A stretch of 64,000 nt of DNA. Origin: Saccharibacillus alkalitolerans (GTDB lineage Bacteria > Bacillota > Bacilli > Paenibacillales > Paenibacillaceae). Position numbers and translations under genes: made by a program. Shown here piece by piece: positions 33,413 to 44,402 of the stretch; position 1 is the stretch's first letter; each line of letters starts with the position of its first letter. The stretch covers positions 620,001-684,000 of the forward strand of contig NZ_JAAFGS010000004.1 in the NCBI RefSeq assembly GCF_011090185.1, in the 5' to 3' direction. The notes beneath the pieces were generated by a model. It was not told the DNA's origin, searched no databases, and saw only the letters and a program-made list of their open reading frames with translations.

Positions 33413-33580
33413 CTAGACGACCAGCACTTCCGCCGGTTCTTCGCAGTGCGCGCACTTGACCGGCGGGTCCCAATCGGAGAACTCGGTCTCCTTCAGGTTC
33501 ACCAGGTCCGGCGCGTCTTCGTATTCGTCCAAAAATTGTTCAAGCGCGGTCTCGATATGTTGTTTGCATACACAGTACAT
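33413..33580 (-). CDS. CxxH/CxxC zinc-ribbon-like small protein
   Basis: A 55-residue protein starting MYCVCKQHIE and ending with KCAHCEEPAEVLVV. The CxxH/CxxC signature (Cys-Lys-Gln-His type N-terminus and Cys-x-x-Cys near the end) matches the small family found next to htrA and rlmH in Bacillales. Four metal ligands suggest zinc binding; the role is unknown. GGGAGTG is upstream. It lies 24 bases downstream of htrA on the same strand, at the end of the walRK operon region. Confidence 0.85.
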   Translation of the reverse strand: MYCVCKQHIETALEQFLDEYEDAPDLVNLKETEFSDWDPPVKCAHCEEPAEVLVV

Positions 33581-33604
33581 GAATGACACTCCCGAATGTT
33601 AGTT

Positions 33605-34843
33605 TTATTGATTCCCCGCCTCGGGCCGCTCCCCCAGCGTGACGGTGACCGTGTTCTTTTTGCCTTCGCGATAGTAGCTGATCTTCATCTTGTCGCCGAT
33701 GTGCTTGCGCTGATACAGATATTTGCGCAGCATCAGGGTAGAGTCGATCGACTGGTTGTCGAAACCGACGATGACGTCGTTCAATCGGATGCCGGCATCT
33801 TTGGCGGGGCCGAGCGATTCCAGCACGACGACGCCTTTCTCGATGCTGCTCGGAAGCTTCAGCTCGTCGACCTGATCTTCGGCCATAGGCGCGTACGGAT
33901 TGTTCAGATCGAGCGAGTAGACGCCTAGGTACGGCCGGCTGATCTTGCCGCTCTTCAGCAGTTCGTCGGCCGTCGCCATGACCTGGTTGATCGGAATGGC
34001 GAAGCCGATTCCTTCGACCCCCGCGCTGGCGATCTTCATCGTGTTGATGCCGATCAGGCGGCCGTCGAGATCGACCAGTGCGCCGCCGCTGTTGCCTTCG
34101 TTGATGGCCGCGTCGGTCTGAATCACCTGCTGTTCCCAGTCATAGACGCCGTCTTCGTTCAGCGAGACGGGCATCACTCTCTGGGGGTAGCTGACAATGC
34201 CCGAAGTCAGCGTATCGCCGAGCCCGAGCGGATTGCCGAGCGCGATGACCGTCTCGCCGAGGTCCAGGCGGTCGGAATCGCCGATCTGCGCGACGGCTTT
34301 GACTTTGCCGCCGTCGATCTCCAGCACCGCTACGTCGGTGATGATATCGGAACCGAGCAGCTTCGCTTTCAGGCGGGTGCCGTCGGTCAGCACCGCCTCC
34401 AGCTGCCCCGCCCCGGCGATCACATGCTGATTCGTGATGACATAAGCTTTGCCGCCCTGCTTCTCGAAGACGACGCCCGAACCGAGCGCCGCGTTCTCCA
34501 GCGAAGTGTCGCCCGCCGTCCGGTGGTTGACGATGCTGACGACCGAGGGCCGCACGGCGGCCGCGGCCTGCACGATCCGGTCGTACGGATCGCCCGAAGC
34601 GGAAGCCGAACCGAGCGCGGCAGCGTTCAGCCGCGGCAGCACCACGGCCGTGAACAGGCCGACCAGCAGCAGCACGGTCAACAGCGAAGCGAGCACCGCG
34701 CTGACCGCGGCGGTCCAGGCGCCGCCCGAGCGGCGTTCGTAGCCGCCGTAAGCGCCGCGTCTTCTTCCGCGGCGAGGACTTGTCTCGCTGAACCCGCGCC
34801 GGCGTCCGCTTCCGCCGTAGTATTCGTCATCAAACAGCCCCAT
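33605..34843 (-). CDS. htrA: HtrA-like trypsin-type serine protease with PDZ
   Basis: A 412-residue membrane-anchored protease: a basic, Gly/Arg-rich cytosolic tail (1-42), a membrane segment (about 43-72), the protease domain with His140 (ITNQHVIAG), Asp170 (ITDVAVLEID) and Ser252 (NEGNSGGALVD), and a C-terminal PDZ with GVVVLESLGPAKDAGIRLNDVI. It degrades or refolds damaged exported proteins. The ATG at 34843 follows AGAAGGATGG; a GTG two codons earlier is possible. It is the gene often called yycK/htrC, downstream of yycJ. Confidence 0.93.
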   Translation of the reverse strand: MGLFDDEYYGGSGRRRGFSETSPRRGRRRGAYGGYERRSGGAWTAAVSAVLASLLTVLLLVGLFTAVVLPRLNAAALGSASASGDPYDRIVQAAAAVRPSVVSIVNHRTAGDTSLENAALGSGVVFEKQGGKAYVITNQHVIAGAGQLEAVLTDGTRLKAKLLGSDIITDVAVLEIDGGKVKAVAQIGDSDRLDLGETVIALGNPLGLGDTLTSGIVSYPQRVMPVSLNEDGVYDWEQQVIQTDAAINEGNSGGALVDLDGRLIGINTMKIASAGVEGIGFAIPINQVMATADELLKSGKISRPYLGVYSLDLNNPYAPMAEDQVDELKLPSSIEKGVVVLESLGPAKDAGIRLNDVIVGFDNQSIDSTLMLRKYLYQRKHIGDKMKISYYREGKKNTVTVTLGERPEAGNQ

Positions 34844-35042
34844 ATGCACCCATCCTTCTATCCGTGCATCCGCTCGCTGCGGGATCGGCTTCGATGCCGA
34901 CCGTCCCGAGCGGCGGCTTCGGACGCTTTCTTTTTGCCCTAGTTATCCTCTATTCATTAAACCGATTGCCCGGCCGCCGACGCCGTCCGTTCGGAACGGC
35001 CCCGCCTGCGGGGCAGAGCCGGACCTGGCCGGCATTCCGCCT

Positions 35043-35864
35043 TCATTCCCCGGTCTTGCTCCCCACTTCGTCCCAAGGAGTCGGCATGTTCCAGTGCGTA
35101 TCGCGCAGCTGGAACTCGCTGTCCTTAAAAAACACGCCGCAGTCTTCCATCGAGCATCTGACCGTCATCTTGGCGATGTCCATCATGTTGTGGTCGCGGC
35201 TGAGGTGGGCCAGATACGTGCGTTTCAAGCGGCCGTTGAGCAGCTCGCTGAGCGCTTCTCCCGCCGCGTTGTTGGACAGGTGACCGATGTCGCTCAGAAT
35301 ACGGCGCTTGATGTTCCACGGATAGCGGCCCATGCGCAGCATCTCGATGTCGTGATTCGATTCAAGCACCAGCACGTCCGAATCGTAGATCGATTCCTTG
35401 ACCTTATCGCTCATGTATCCGAGGTCCGTCGCCAGACTAAGCTTATGCATGCCGTCGTCGAACGTATAGCCGACCGGTTCCGCCGCATCGTGCGAGATGC
35501 CGAACGAGACGGCCCGCAGCGAACCGAAGTCCATCGCGGCGCCCGTTTCCATGATTTTGCGCTGCTCGGGCTCGATCTTCCCGACATGCTTCTCCATCGC
35601 TTCCCACGTGCTCGCGTTGGCGTACACGGGAAGATTGTATTTGCGCGCGATCGCGCCGAGTCCCTTGATATGATCCGAGTGCTCGTGCGTGATCAGGATG
35701 CCGCTGAGATGCTCCGGCGACACGTCGCGCTCGCGAAACAGCTCCTCCAGTCTTTTTGCGCTCAGGCCCGCATCGACCAGCAGCGACGTGCCGCCCAGTT
35801 CGATGACCGTGGCATTGCCCGTCGATCCGCTCGACAATACGGTAAAACGCATTCCCATACCCAT
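35043..35864 (-). CDS. walJ: MBL-fold metallohydrolase (YycJ/WalJ)
   Basis: A 273-residue metallo-beta-lactamase-fold protein. It starts RFTVLSSGSTGNATVIE and carries the metal motif THEHSDHIKG, LESNHDIEMLRMG and later AHLSRDHN. YycJ proteins belong to the walRK operon and are reported to be DNA-end exonuclease-like, with a link between cell-wall control and DNA metabolism. GGAG lies seven bases ahead. About 26 bases separate it from yycI upstream. Confidence 0.93.
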   Translation of the reverse strand: MGMGMRFTVLSSGSTGNATVIELGGTSLLVDAGLSAKRLEELFRERDVSPEHLSGILITHEHSDHIKGLGAIARKYNLPVYANASTWEAMEKHVGKIEPEQRKIMETGAAMDFGSLRAVSFGISHDAAEPVGYTFDDGMHKLSLATDLGYMSDKVKESIYDSDVLVLESNHDIEMLRMGRYPWNIKRRILSDIGHLSNNAAGEALSELLNGRLKRTYLAHLSRDHNMMDIAKMTVRCSMEDCGVFFKDSEFQLRDTHWNMPTPWDEVGSKTGE

Positions 35865-35890
35865 TTGTGTTCTCCTTCTCTCCTGCTGCT

Positions 35891-36631
35891 TCAGGGACTG
35901 ATAACGTCGCCGCTTGCGCCCTGCACGTAGTAGACGCTGTACGAGGACGAATCGCCGTTCTCGACGGTGAAGCGCCAGACCGGCGCCGCCACCTGCGTCT
36001 CGGAATCGAATGTCTGGCCGTAGAAGCCGAGCACGATTTCCTTGACGACCGCCCCTTCGGGCAGGTAATTCTCGACCAGCGTGCCGAGCGCCTTCTGCGC
36101 CGGCAGCACCTCCGTCGCCGCTCCCGCTTCTTGAATTTCCACGGGAGCTCCGAGATAGGCGGTGATCTTTTGGTCGGTATAAAAAAGTTCCAGGCTCGCG
36201 TTAAACAGCGGCCATTGATCTTCGAACAGCGGGTGCAGCGTGAACGATCCGTCTCCGCTGCCTCCCGCGGCGAACGCGTCGTAACTGTAATCCCCGATGT
36301 CCGGAATTTCGGACCGCAGCGCCGCCGCGAGATCGCCGGGAGCGAAGATCAGCTTGCTGTCGGCCGGAGCGGCAAGCCGGACGGGACCGTCCGGAGTCTT
36401 ATGCGTATACCGGTACGAAATTTTCGGCAGGCTCGGCGTATCGGCGGGCACGGAGGTCAGCACCTGGATGTTCTTCTCTTCCATCGCGCGCTGCGTGCTT
36501 TCGCTCAGCGAGTCGAAGCCGAGGCTTGCGCCCTGCTGCTCGCGCACATCGTTCCAGAGCTGGTAACCCAGCACGAGATTCAGCAGCAAAAACGCATAGA
36601 TCAAGACGTTTTTGGCTCTTCCCCAATCCAA
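35891..36631 (-). CDS. yycI: Two-component system regulatory protein YycI
   Basis: A 246-residue membrane-anchored protein: one N-terminal segment (KNVLIYAFLLLNLVLGYQLW) with the rest outside. The domain ends with the family-typical VAAPVWRFTVENGDSSSYSVYYVQGASGDV. Together with YycH it binds and holds the WalK kinase. It lies 45 bases after yycH in the wal operon. Confidence 0.92.
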   Translation of the reverse strand: MDWGRAKNVLIYAFLLLNLVLGYQLWNDVREQQGASLGFDSLSESTQRAMEEKNIQVLTSVPADTPSLPKISYRYTHKTPDGPVRLAAPADSKLIFAPGDLAAALRSEIPDIGDYSYDAFAAGGSGDGSFTLHPLFEDQWPLFNASLELFYTDQKITAYLGAPVEIQEAGAATEVLPAQKALGTLVENYLPEGAVVKEIVLGFYGQTFDSETQVAAPVWRFTVENGDSSSYSVYYVQGASGDVISP

Positions 36632-36676
36632 GCTTCGTCCCCTCCTTTCGCCCTGCCGCCGCTTCCCGGCGGTCCG

Positions 36677-37978
36677 TCAATTGAATGTCACGGCCGAATC
36701 GTCCGACAGCACCGCCACCCAGCCGGGCACGAGCCGCAGCGTAGTGCCGTTCATGCGCGGCGTGTAGGCCGGGTACAGATTCGTTACCTTCAGGCCGTGC
36801 ACTTCTTCGACTTTCGTTATCCGGTCGATCAGATCCTGGCCGCCGGACAGCGTATACTGCGGCCCCGGCTGCGCCGCTTCCGGCGTCTCCAGCAGCGAGC
36901 GTTCGTAGAACGAGACCGTTCCCTGCTGAAGAATGAGACTCATGTAACCGTAGCGGACGGTGCCGCTGCCCAGAATCGGCAGGGAACCGTAATACTGCTG
37001 AAAGCGAACGCCGATGTCCGAATCGGCATTCGATTTCTTCTCGCGGATCGGCAGTTCGGCACGGTAGGTGCCGTTCCAGCCTCCGTGCTGGTTGACGAAA
37101 TCGACCGCCGATAGCACGCTCTCCGTGGCATCCGCCCGAACGGCCGGCACGGCCGCCGGATCGGTATACGTCATCCAGCGTCCGTCGTCCTCGATCTGGA
37201 GGCTGCGCTTGCTGTCGGTATAGATCTCCGATCCGTCCTGCTCGTGAATATTGCGCGTCACGGCCGGATCGGCAAACAGATTGCGCTGCATCTGGTCGCT
37301 GGTGAAAGCATCCGTCTCCAGCACCGCCTCCGCCAGCACGATCGGCTTGGACGGCACGTACAGCGTATGCTTTTTCAGCGGCGTATAAGGCGTCCAATCT
37401 TCCCCGAACGCCACATGCTGCAGGACATCCTGCACGGTCAGGTCCAGCTGCTTGGCTTCGTACACGTCCTTCCCGTTCGAGCTGAAGAAGAACGCGCGCG
37501 GCTTCTCTTCGCCGCTTCCGGTATAAATCCAGATGCGGTCGATATCCGCCGTCTCGAACGCCGCGTCGGCCGACAGCCGCATCTTTTTCTGCAGCAGCGG
37601 CACCGGCAGGCCGGTTCCGAACGAGAGCTCGATGCCCGGATTTTCGGCCGCGATCTTCCCCCAGTCCTCGCCGGATACCGGCTGCACCTGGAAGGCCGCG
37701 AAATCGCGCGCCTGAACGCGCGCGTAAATCAGCTTGTAAAAAGCGGAGTCCGGATAAAAAATCGTATGCCGGTCCTCGCCCATATGAATGATCATCCGAT
37801 CGGGATACAGCGTGTCTTCCACGCTGTGCTGCTCGCCCATCTCGTCGGTCCGTACATAACCGGCCGACGACACCGCCGTCGAACCCGTACCGGGCAGCCG
37901 ATAGATCAGCAGATAGCTCTGCGCGAGGCTGGCGGCGACAAGCAGCGTGAGCAGCACCGTTTTGAATCGCTCTTTCAC
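36677..37978 (-). CDS. yycH: WalK-controlling protein YycH
   Basis: A 433-residue protein with one N-terminal membrane segment (VLLTLLVAASLAQSYLLIYRLPG) and a large extracytoplasmic YycH domain. The family hallmark opening SYLLIYRLPGTG...D is present. It interacts with YycI and WalK in the membrane to tune WalRK signalling. Its start overlaps the walK stop by four bases, showing translational coupling. Confidence 0.92.
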   Translation of the reverse strand: MKERFKTVLLTLLVAASLAQSYLLIYRLPGTGSTAVSSAGYVRTDEMGEQHSVEDTLYPDRMIIHMGEDRHTIFYPDSAFYKLIYARVQARDFAAFQVQPVSGEDWGKIAAENPGIELSFGTGLPVPLLQKKMRLSADAAFETADIDRIWIYTGSGEEKPRAFFFSSNGKDVYEAKQLDLTVQDVLQHVAFGEDWTPYTPLKKHTLYVPSKPIVLAEAVLETDAFTSDQMQRNLFADPAVTRNIHEQDGSEIYTDSKRSLQIEDDGRWMTYTDPAAVPAVRADATESVLSAVDFVNQHGGWNGTYRAELPIREKKSNADSDIGVRFQQYYGSLPILGSGTVRYGYMSLILQQGTVSFYERSLLETPEAAQPGPQYTLSGGQDLIDRITKVEEVHGLKVTNLYPAYTPRMNGTTLRLVPGWVAVLSDDSAVTFN

Positions 37979-39840
37979 TTGCCGCCGCCCCCTTCCGCAT
38001 AGGCGGGAAGCGTGAACGTCACGCGCGTTCCCTGCCCGTACTCCGACTCGATGGCAATCTCGCCTCCGTGCGCTTCCACGATCTCGCGCGCGATGGCCAA
38101 TCCGAGCCCGGTGCCGCCCATGCCGCGCGAACGCGCTTTGTCGACCCGGTAGAAGCGCTCGAAGATTCGGCCCAGTTCTTCCTTCGGAATACCGATGCCG
38201 GTATCGGACACGATGATCGCGTAACGCTTACCGTCCTCGAGACGGCGGGCATCCAGCGTTACCAAGCCTCCTTCGGCCGTGTACTTCATCGCGTTGGATA
38301 CGACATTGTCCAGCACTTGGTCGATCTGGTCGCGGTCGACGTCGACCGCCCCCAGGCTGGGCAGCGCCTTGAGCGAAATTCCGATTCCCTTATCCCGCAG
38401 CGGGAAAGTGAAACGTTCGGCGACCTCCTCGATCATCTCGAACAGATCGGTCTTTTTGCGGCGTACCGCCGTTTCCTTGGAATCCATTCGCGACAGCTGC
38501 AGCAGGTCCGTCACGAGCCGGATCATCCGTTCCGTCTCGTTCTGAATGACGCCGACGAAGCGGCCGGCCACTGCGCGGTCGTCGAGCGCTCCGTCCTCCA
38601 GCGCCTCGGTGTAGCTCTTGATCGTCGTGAGCGGCGTGCGCAGCTCGTGCGAGACGTTGGCCACGAATTCGCGCCGCAGCGTATCGAGCCGCTCCTGCTC
38701 GGTAATGTCCTGCAGCACGGCGATGGTGCCGCTGACGCCGACCTCCGTCCCGCCTTCGCGGCGGTGGATAGGGCTGAGCGTCGCCTTGATCGTCAGGTCT
38801 CCCAGCCCGCCCGGTCCGCCGGGCGAATCCGGCGTCCCTCCGCTGCCGCCCAGAATGATGCTGCGCAGTCCGGCCGCGTTCAGCTCCTCGTCTTCTTCCG
38901 GCAGGTCCAGCAGCTTCGAGATGCTGCGGCCGATGATCTCCGCTTCCCGCATGCCGAGCATGGCGCTCGCGACCCGGTTGACCAGAATGACCGAACCGGA
39001 TTCGTCGGCGGCGATCACGCCGTCGCTCATGTTGGTCAGGATGGAGGACAGCTTCTCCTTCTCCTCTTCGTTCAGAGACAGCACGCCCTGCAGCCGGCTC
39101 GTCATATGGTTGAACGCCTCGCCGAGCTGGCCGATCTCGTCGTCGCCGAATACCGGCATCCGCACGTGGAAACGTCCTTCCGCGACCGCCGTCGCCCGCT
39201 TGGTCATCTCCTTGATCGGCTGCGTGACCGTATGCGCCAGAATGACGCCGAGCACGGCCGTCAGGCCGAGCGCGATCAGCACGCCGGAGATGAAAATGCT
39301 GTTGATGCGCTGCATTGTGTCGTACAGGCTCTGCATCGAAGCGACGATATAGATCGCGCCGACGATCTTGCCCCCGCTGAATACCGGCTTGGCGACGACC
39401 TTTTTGCGCAGATTGTCTTCGTCGACGATGTATTCCTCGTTATCGTCGATGCCCTGAAGCGCGCGGCTGACGACCGTCTGCGTGTTCTTGCTGTTGACGA
39501 GGTCCGCATGCGACGACAGCGAGGTGATCAGCACCCGGCCGCTGACGTCGAGCACCTGGATCTCGCCGCTGCTCATGCTGGAGAAGTTGTCGACCAGCGT
39601 GCGCAGGCTCGCCGTCTTGTCTTCCGCCGCTTCCCCGCTGCCGCTCCAGTTCTGACCCGCCAGCACGGACAGCAGTTCGGCCTGTTCCTTCAGATCGTTC
39701 GTAAAGTTGTTCGTCAGCGACGTCTTCATCGCGCTCACGAAGTAGACGCCGATCAGCTGCATGGCGATCAGGATCAGCAGCATGTAGACGATGATCAGCT
39801 TGGCCTGCACCGAACGGAAAAACGGCGCTTTGCGCAGCAT
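37975..39840 (-). CDS. walK: Cell-wall sensor histidine kinase WalK (YycG)
   Basis: A 621-residue kinase of the essential wall-homeostasis system: two membrane segments (about 13-33 and 183-203) around an extracytoplasmic sensing domain, HAMP (about 205-260), PAS (about 265-385) with a Gly/Pro-rich loop, HisKA with His in FVANVSHELRTPLTTIKS, and HATPase with DNVVSNAMKYTAEGG and GMGGTGLGLAIAREIVEAHGG. WalK reports on cell-wall cleavage products and division state. Three bases separate it from walR. Confidence 0.95.
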   Translation of the reverse strand: MLRKAPFFRSVQAKLIIVYMLLILIAMQLIGVYFVSAMKTSLTNNFTNDLKEQAELLSVLAGQNWSGSGEAAEDKTASLRTLVDNFSSMSSGEIQVLDVSGRVLITSLSSHADLVNSKNTQTVVSRALQGIDDNEEYIVDEDNLRKKVVAKPVFSGGKIVGAIYIVASMQSLYDTMQRINSIFISGVLIALGLTAVLGVILAHTVTQPIKEMTKRATAVAEGRFHVRMPVFGDDEIGQLGEAFNHMTSRLQGVLSLNEEEKEKLSSILTNMSDGVIAADESGSVILVNRVASAMLGMREAEIIGRSISKLLDLPEEDEELNAAGLRSIILGGSGGTPDSPGGPGGLGDLTIKATLSPIHRREGGTEVGVSGTIAVLQDITEQERLDTLRREFVANVSHELRTPLTTIKSYTEALEDGALDDRAVAGRFVGVIQNETERMIRLVTDLLQLSRMDSKETAVRRKKTDLFEMIEEVAERFTFPLRDKGIGISLKALPSLGAVDVDRDQIDQVLDNVVSNAMKYTAEGGLVTLDARRLEDGKRYAIIVSDTGIGIPKEELGRIFERFYRVDKARSRGMGGTGLGLAIAREIVEAHGGEIAIESEYGQGTRVTFTLPAYAEGGGGK

Positions 39841-39843
39841 CCT

Positions 39844-40572
39844 CTAAAATCCTCCCGGCTTGTTCGATCGCATCATGTAGCCCAGTCCGCGCCGGGTCAG
39901 AATGTATTCCGGCTTGCTCGGGTCGTCCTCGATTTTTTCGCGCAGTCGCCGAACGGTCACGTCGACCGTCCGCACGTCGCCGAAATATTCGAAGCCCCAT
40001 ACCGCCTGCAGCAGATGTTCGCGGGTCATGACTTTGCCGGCGTTTTTCGCCATATAGTAAACGAGTTCGTATTCGCGGTGCGTCAGGTCGAGCGGCTCCC
40101 CGTTTTTGTACACCGTGTACATATCCGTATCGATAAAGAGAGCTTCCACCGTCAATCCCTGCCGCCGCTGCTCCTGCGCGCCGCTTCCGAGATGCAGCGC
40201 CGCGCCCGGCTGATGCCTCCGCATCTGAGCCTTGACCCGGGCCAGCAGCTCGCGCGTGCTGAACGGCTTCGTCACGTAGTCGTCCGCGCCGAGCTCCAGG
40301 CCCAGCACTTTGTCGATCTCGCCGTCTTTGGCGGTCAGCATGATGATCGGCACCGCCAGCTTGGCCCGGACTTCGCGGCAGACGTCCATCCCGTCCTTGC
40401 CCGGCAGCATCAAATCGAGCAGAATCAGGTCCGGCGGCTCGCTCAGCGCGAGTTCCACCGCTTGAATGCCGTCGAACGCGCAGGTGACTTCGTAGCCTTC
40501 TTTTTCAAGATTGAACTTCAATATATCCGCAATCGGCTGTTCGTCGTCCACAACCAGGATTTTGCCCTGCAT
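39844..40572 (-). CDS. walR: Response regulator WalR (YycF)
   Basis: A 242-residue OmpR-family regulator: receiver (1-120) with [22 protein letters not shown], phospho-Asp in [13 protein letters not shown] and Lys in YVTKPFS; winged helix (about 140-238) with [29 protein letters not shown]. It controls wall hydrolase genes. A linker segment with extra Gln/Gly near 130-140 is longer than in B. subtilis. GAAAGG precedes the start. Upstream is the terminator of the M23 gene. Confidence 0.96.
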   Translation of the reverse strand: MQGKILVVDDEQPIADILKFNLEKEGYEVTCAFDGIQAVELALSEPPDLILLDLMLPGKDGMDVCREVRAKLAVPIIMLTAKDGEIDKVLGLELGADDYVTKPFSTRELLARVKAQMRRHQPGAALHLGSGAQEQRRQGLTVEALFIDTDMYTVYKNGEPLDLTHREYELVYYMAKNAGKVMTREHLLQAVWGFEYFGDVRTVDVTVRRLREKIEDDPSKPEYILTRRGLGYMMRSNKPGGF

Positions 40573-40659
40573 TCCTTTCAGCCCCCCTGCTTCGACTCCC
40601 CGAGTTTCTTTAGATCGCGCCGGGGGATATCCCCCTTATTTTATCATAGGCGACGGGAA

Positions 40660-40691
40660 AAAGCGCCGCCGGAAGATGCCGGCGGCGCTTT
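40660..40691 (-). terminator. Terminator after the M23 peptidase gene
   Basis: AAAGCGCCGCCGG (40660-40672) pairs with 40679-40691 around a six-base loop, with a T-run on the minus side. A CGGGGGATATCCCCC palindrome lies nearby at 40621-40635. Confidence 0.85.
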
Positions 40692-40763
40692 AAAAAAAAG
40701 GATAGCTCCTGCTTCGGCTGCCGGTTTGGCTGCAGCCTTTCGTTTTCGACCGCTTCATGCCTG

Positions 40764-42425
40764 TTAAGGCAGGTAGGACAGCGGATTTTGAGGCGTTCCT
40801 CCCTGACGGATCTCGAAGTGCAGATGCGTGCCGGTGGAATGTCCGGTATTGCCCATGACGCCGATCGACTGGCCGCGGGATACGGACTGGCCGACGCTGA
40901 CGCCGATACTGCTCAAATGGCCGTAGCGCGTCTCGAACCCGTCGCCGTGGCTGATGATGACGATGTTGCCGTAGCCGTTCATTTGACCGGCGTAGGTTAC
41001 CGTTCCCGGCGCGGAGGCCATAATGGTGGACGGTCCCGTCAAGTCGACGCCGGCATGCAGCTTGCCCCAGCGGGTGCCGAACGTGCTGGAGATCGAAGCG
41101 CCGCTGACCGGCCAGCTGAAGCCGCTGCCGCTCGAAGTGACTTCTTCCTGATTATCGTCGCCGGATTTGCTCGGCGATGAAGACGATTCGGAGGATTGGG
41201 ATTCGGATTCGGACGAACTGCCGGAGGACCGTTCCTCGCCCTTCTGCGCCGGATCCGCTTCAACCTTTTCCTCGGCAACCGGCTTCTCTTCCACGATCAC
41301 TTTCGTTCCTTTGACGATAATGATCGGAGCGGAACGGCGAACCACTTCCTGGCCGATCCATTCCTCGCGCACGATCTCGCCGTTTTCCTTCGTCAGGCGG
41401 TAGTCGACCCGCTTCGATCCGCTCTTGCCCGGCGAAGCGACGATCCGCTTGCCCGCGGCAAGGTCGGGATTGCGGCGGATGACCATCTCCGGCGCGGTCG
41501 GAATGAGCTCGGAGACCGACTCGACCGTGGTGACCGTCATGGCCGGATCCGGCAGCGTGATGCGCAGCACCTGACCGATCTGCAGCGTGAATTCTTCGAT
41601 GTCCGTGTTGTTCGCGTACAATTCGTCCTGCGTGATGCCGAATTTGGCCGCGATGGAGCTCACCGTATCGCCTTCGGCGACGGTGTAGGTAACCGGATCT
41701 TCTTCCCCGACCGTCAGCAGCTTGTACGCTTCCTCCTCGGTCAGAATTCGCGTCGGCGACGTCTTGGTCTCGTTGTAGGCGATCTTTTCGTTGATCTTGA
41801 TGGAGTCCAGCTTCGCGGTCGAACCGTCTTTCGAAGCGGCGCTGCCCGTCGACGCCAGCTTCTTCGTCGCCCGGCCCGCGGTCTGCGTCCCTTTTTGGAT
41901 ATAGGACTTCTCGGCTTTGCGCACCAGCTTCTTGGCGGTGGCTTCGTCCTTGACGATACCGACGACTTTGCCGCCCACGACCAGTTCAACGCCGGTAGCA
42001 TAAGCCTTGATGCTTCCGTCCAGCTTGCTCAGCGTCGCCTCGGTATCCGGGACGGCTTTATAGCCTTCGGCTTCTTCCGCGCGGATGTTCGCCGTATACA
42101 GCTTCATGTCCGCGCCGGGATACTTTTTCGCGAACTCCCGCTTCTTCTTCGCGATCAGCTCGTCGAGCTGCTTCTTGTCGGCGATCGTGCCGATAACGGT
42201 GTCGCCGGAGTAGACCGTATAGTAAGGATAAGTATGCTCTTCTACGTATTTGAATCCGCCGAAGGTCAGCCCGCCCGCGATCACGACGCCGCCCACGATC
42301 CCCGCTGCCCAGCGGCGAATCTTCTTCGGTCTTCCTCCCGCCAAAACGATCCTGCTTCCCTGCTGCATTTCCGACTGCTCGGAAACGGCAGCTTCGCCCT
42401 GGCCCTTGTTGTCCAAACTTTCCAT
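40764..42425 (-). CDS. M23 family metallopeptidase with LysM and G5 domains
   Basis: A 553-residue envelope enzyme: N-terminal membrane anchor (WAAGIVGGVVIAGGLTFGGF), an uncharacterised region with DUF-like repeats, LysM (TYTVAEGDTVSSIAAKFGITQDELYANN, near 250-295), G5 (near 305-375), a Ser-rich linker and the peptidase M23 domain with zinc ligands in HAGVDL and THLHFEIR. It cuts peptide cross-links of peptidoglycan. It lies next to walRK, and homologues are typical WalR targets, though no clear WalR box is seen. AAAGGAGAAG precedes the start. Confidence 0.93.
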   Translation of the reverse strand: MESLDNKGQGEAAVSEQSEMQQGSRIVLAGGRPKKIRRWAAGIVGGVVIAGGLTFGGFKYVEEHTYPYYTVYSGDTVIGTIADKKQLDELIAKKKREFAKKYPGADMKLYTANIRAEEAEGYKAVPDTEATLSKLDGSIKAYATGVELVVGGKVVGIVKDEATAKKLVRKAEKSYIQKGTQTAGRATKKLASTGSAASKDGSTAKLDSIKINEKIAYNETKTSPTRILTEEEAYKLLTVGEEDPVTYTVAEGDTVSSIAAKFGITQDELYANNTDIEEFTLQIGQVLRITLPDPAMTVTTVESVSELIPTAPEMVIRRNPDLAAGKRIVASPGKSGSKRVDYRLTKENGEIVREEWIGQEVVRRSAPIIIVKGTKVIVEEKPVAEEKVEADPAQKGEERSSGSSSESESQSSESSSSPSKSGDDNQEEVTSSGSGFSWPVSGASISSTFGTRWGKLHAGVDLTGPSTIMASAPGTVTYAGQMNGYGNIVIISHGDGFETRYGHLSSIGVSVGQSVSRGQSIGVMGNTGHSTGTHLHFEIRQGGTPQNPLSYLP

Positions 42426-42537
42426 GATCTTCTCCTTTGCCTGGCAGACGAAATAGTGTCAAAATTTTAACCTTTTCAAAACCTTTGTTTACTTTACCAC
42501 AGCCCAAGCGAACAATTCAACTTTGCAAAACGGCAAA

Positions 42538-42560
42538 AAACCCGCGCCGGGCGCGGGTTT
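42538..42560 (-). terminator. Terminator after purA
   Basis: A ten-base GC-rich stem (42538-42547 with 42551-42560) with A/T ends downstream of purA. Confidence 0.8.
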
Positions 42561-42619
42561 GGGTGTGTGTCGCTAACTTTTTCCGAACGGTCGGCGACCG
42601 CGGTCAAGCCTGCTTGGGC

Positions 42620-43957
<1,338 letters not shown>

Positions 43958-44108
43958 CTATCCCGGCAGGAATTTCGTCAATGGAAAGGCCAGCTGAGAA
44001 GCGTGCTAACGGACGAGCGGAGACGGCTTTTGCCGGATGCCGAGAGTCTGCCGGACAGTCCCTGGCGGCCGAAAAGCGCTCCTTATGCTGCTTTAACGCA
44101 GCACTCAT

Positions 44109-44180
44109 AGTGTACCAGCCTCATTTTTCAAAGTCAAATAAATAACGAACGAATAATGATTGATGTGAATTAAATGTTCG
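44109..44180 (-). promoter_or_regulatory. purA promoter with putative PurR boxes
   Basis: Minus strand: TTGACT (44132-44137), 17-base spacer, TACACT (44109-44114). Just upstream, CGAAC at 44146-44150 and inverted GTTCG at 44176-44180 lie 25 bases apart, resembling paired PurBoxes (CGAAC cores). The spacing is a little wider than in B. subtilis. The 5' leader from here to purA is about 195 bases with no recognised riboswitch. Confidence 0.6.
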
Positions 44181-44402
44181 GGAAAAAGGAAGGTAAGGGG
44201 CTTGGCGCCTTCTTCGGCGATCTGCAGAGCGGCGGACTGTCCCGGTTCCGATTTTCTCTTTTCATTTTCTTACCTTAAAAGCAACTTTATTTACATTTTA
44301 TTTCCATGAAAAGGGTTTGAGTCGATGAAAGCGAGTTTAAATTAGGGGCATCATGCCTTCCCATAACCATCATCACGACAATACTTTTAAGGGGTGAAAA
44401 GA

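Noticed and set aside
38068-40767. 899-codon plus-strand open frame
   Set aside because: Antisense to walK and walR, with shadow-type composition and no family match.
42426-42540. WalR-binding box ahead of the M23 peptidase gene
   Set aside because: No TGTWAH-N5-TGTWAH pair is present; only a loose TGTGGTAAAG segment.
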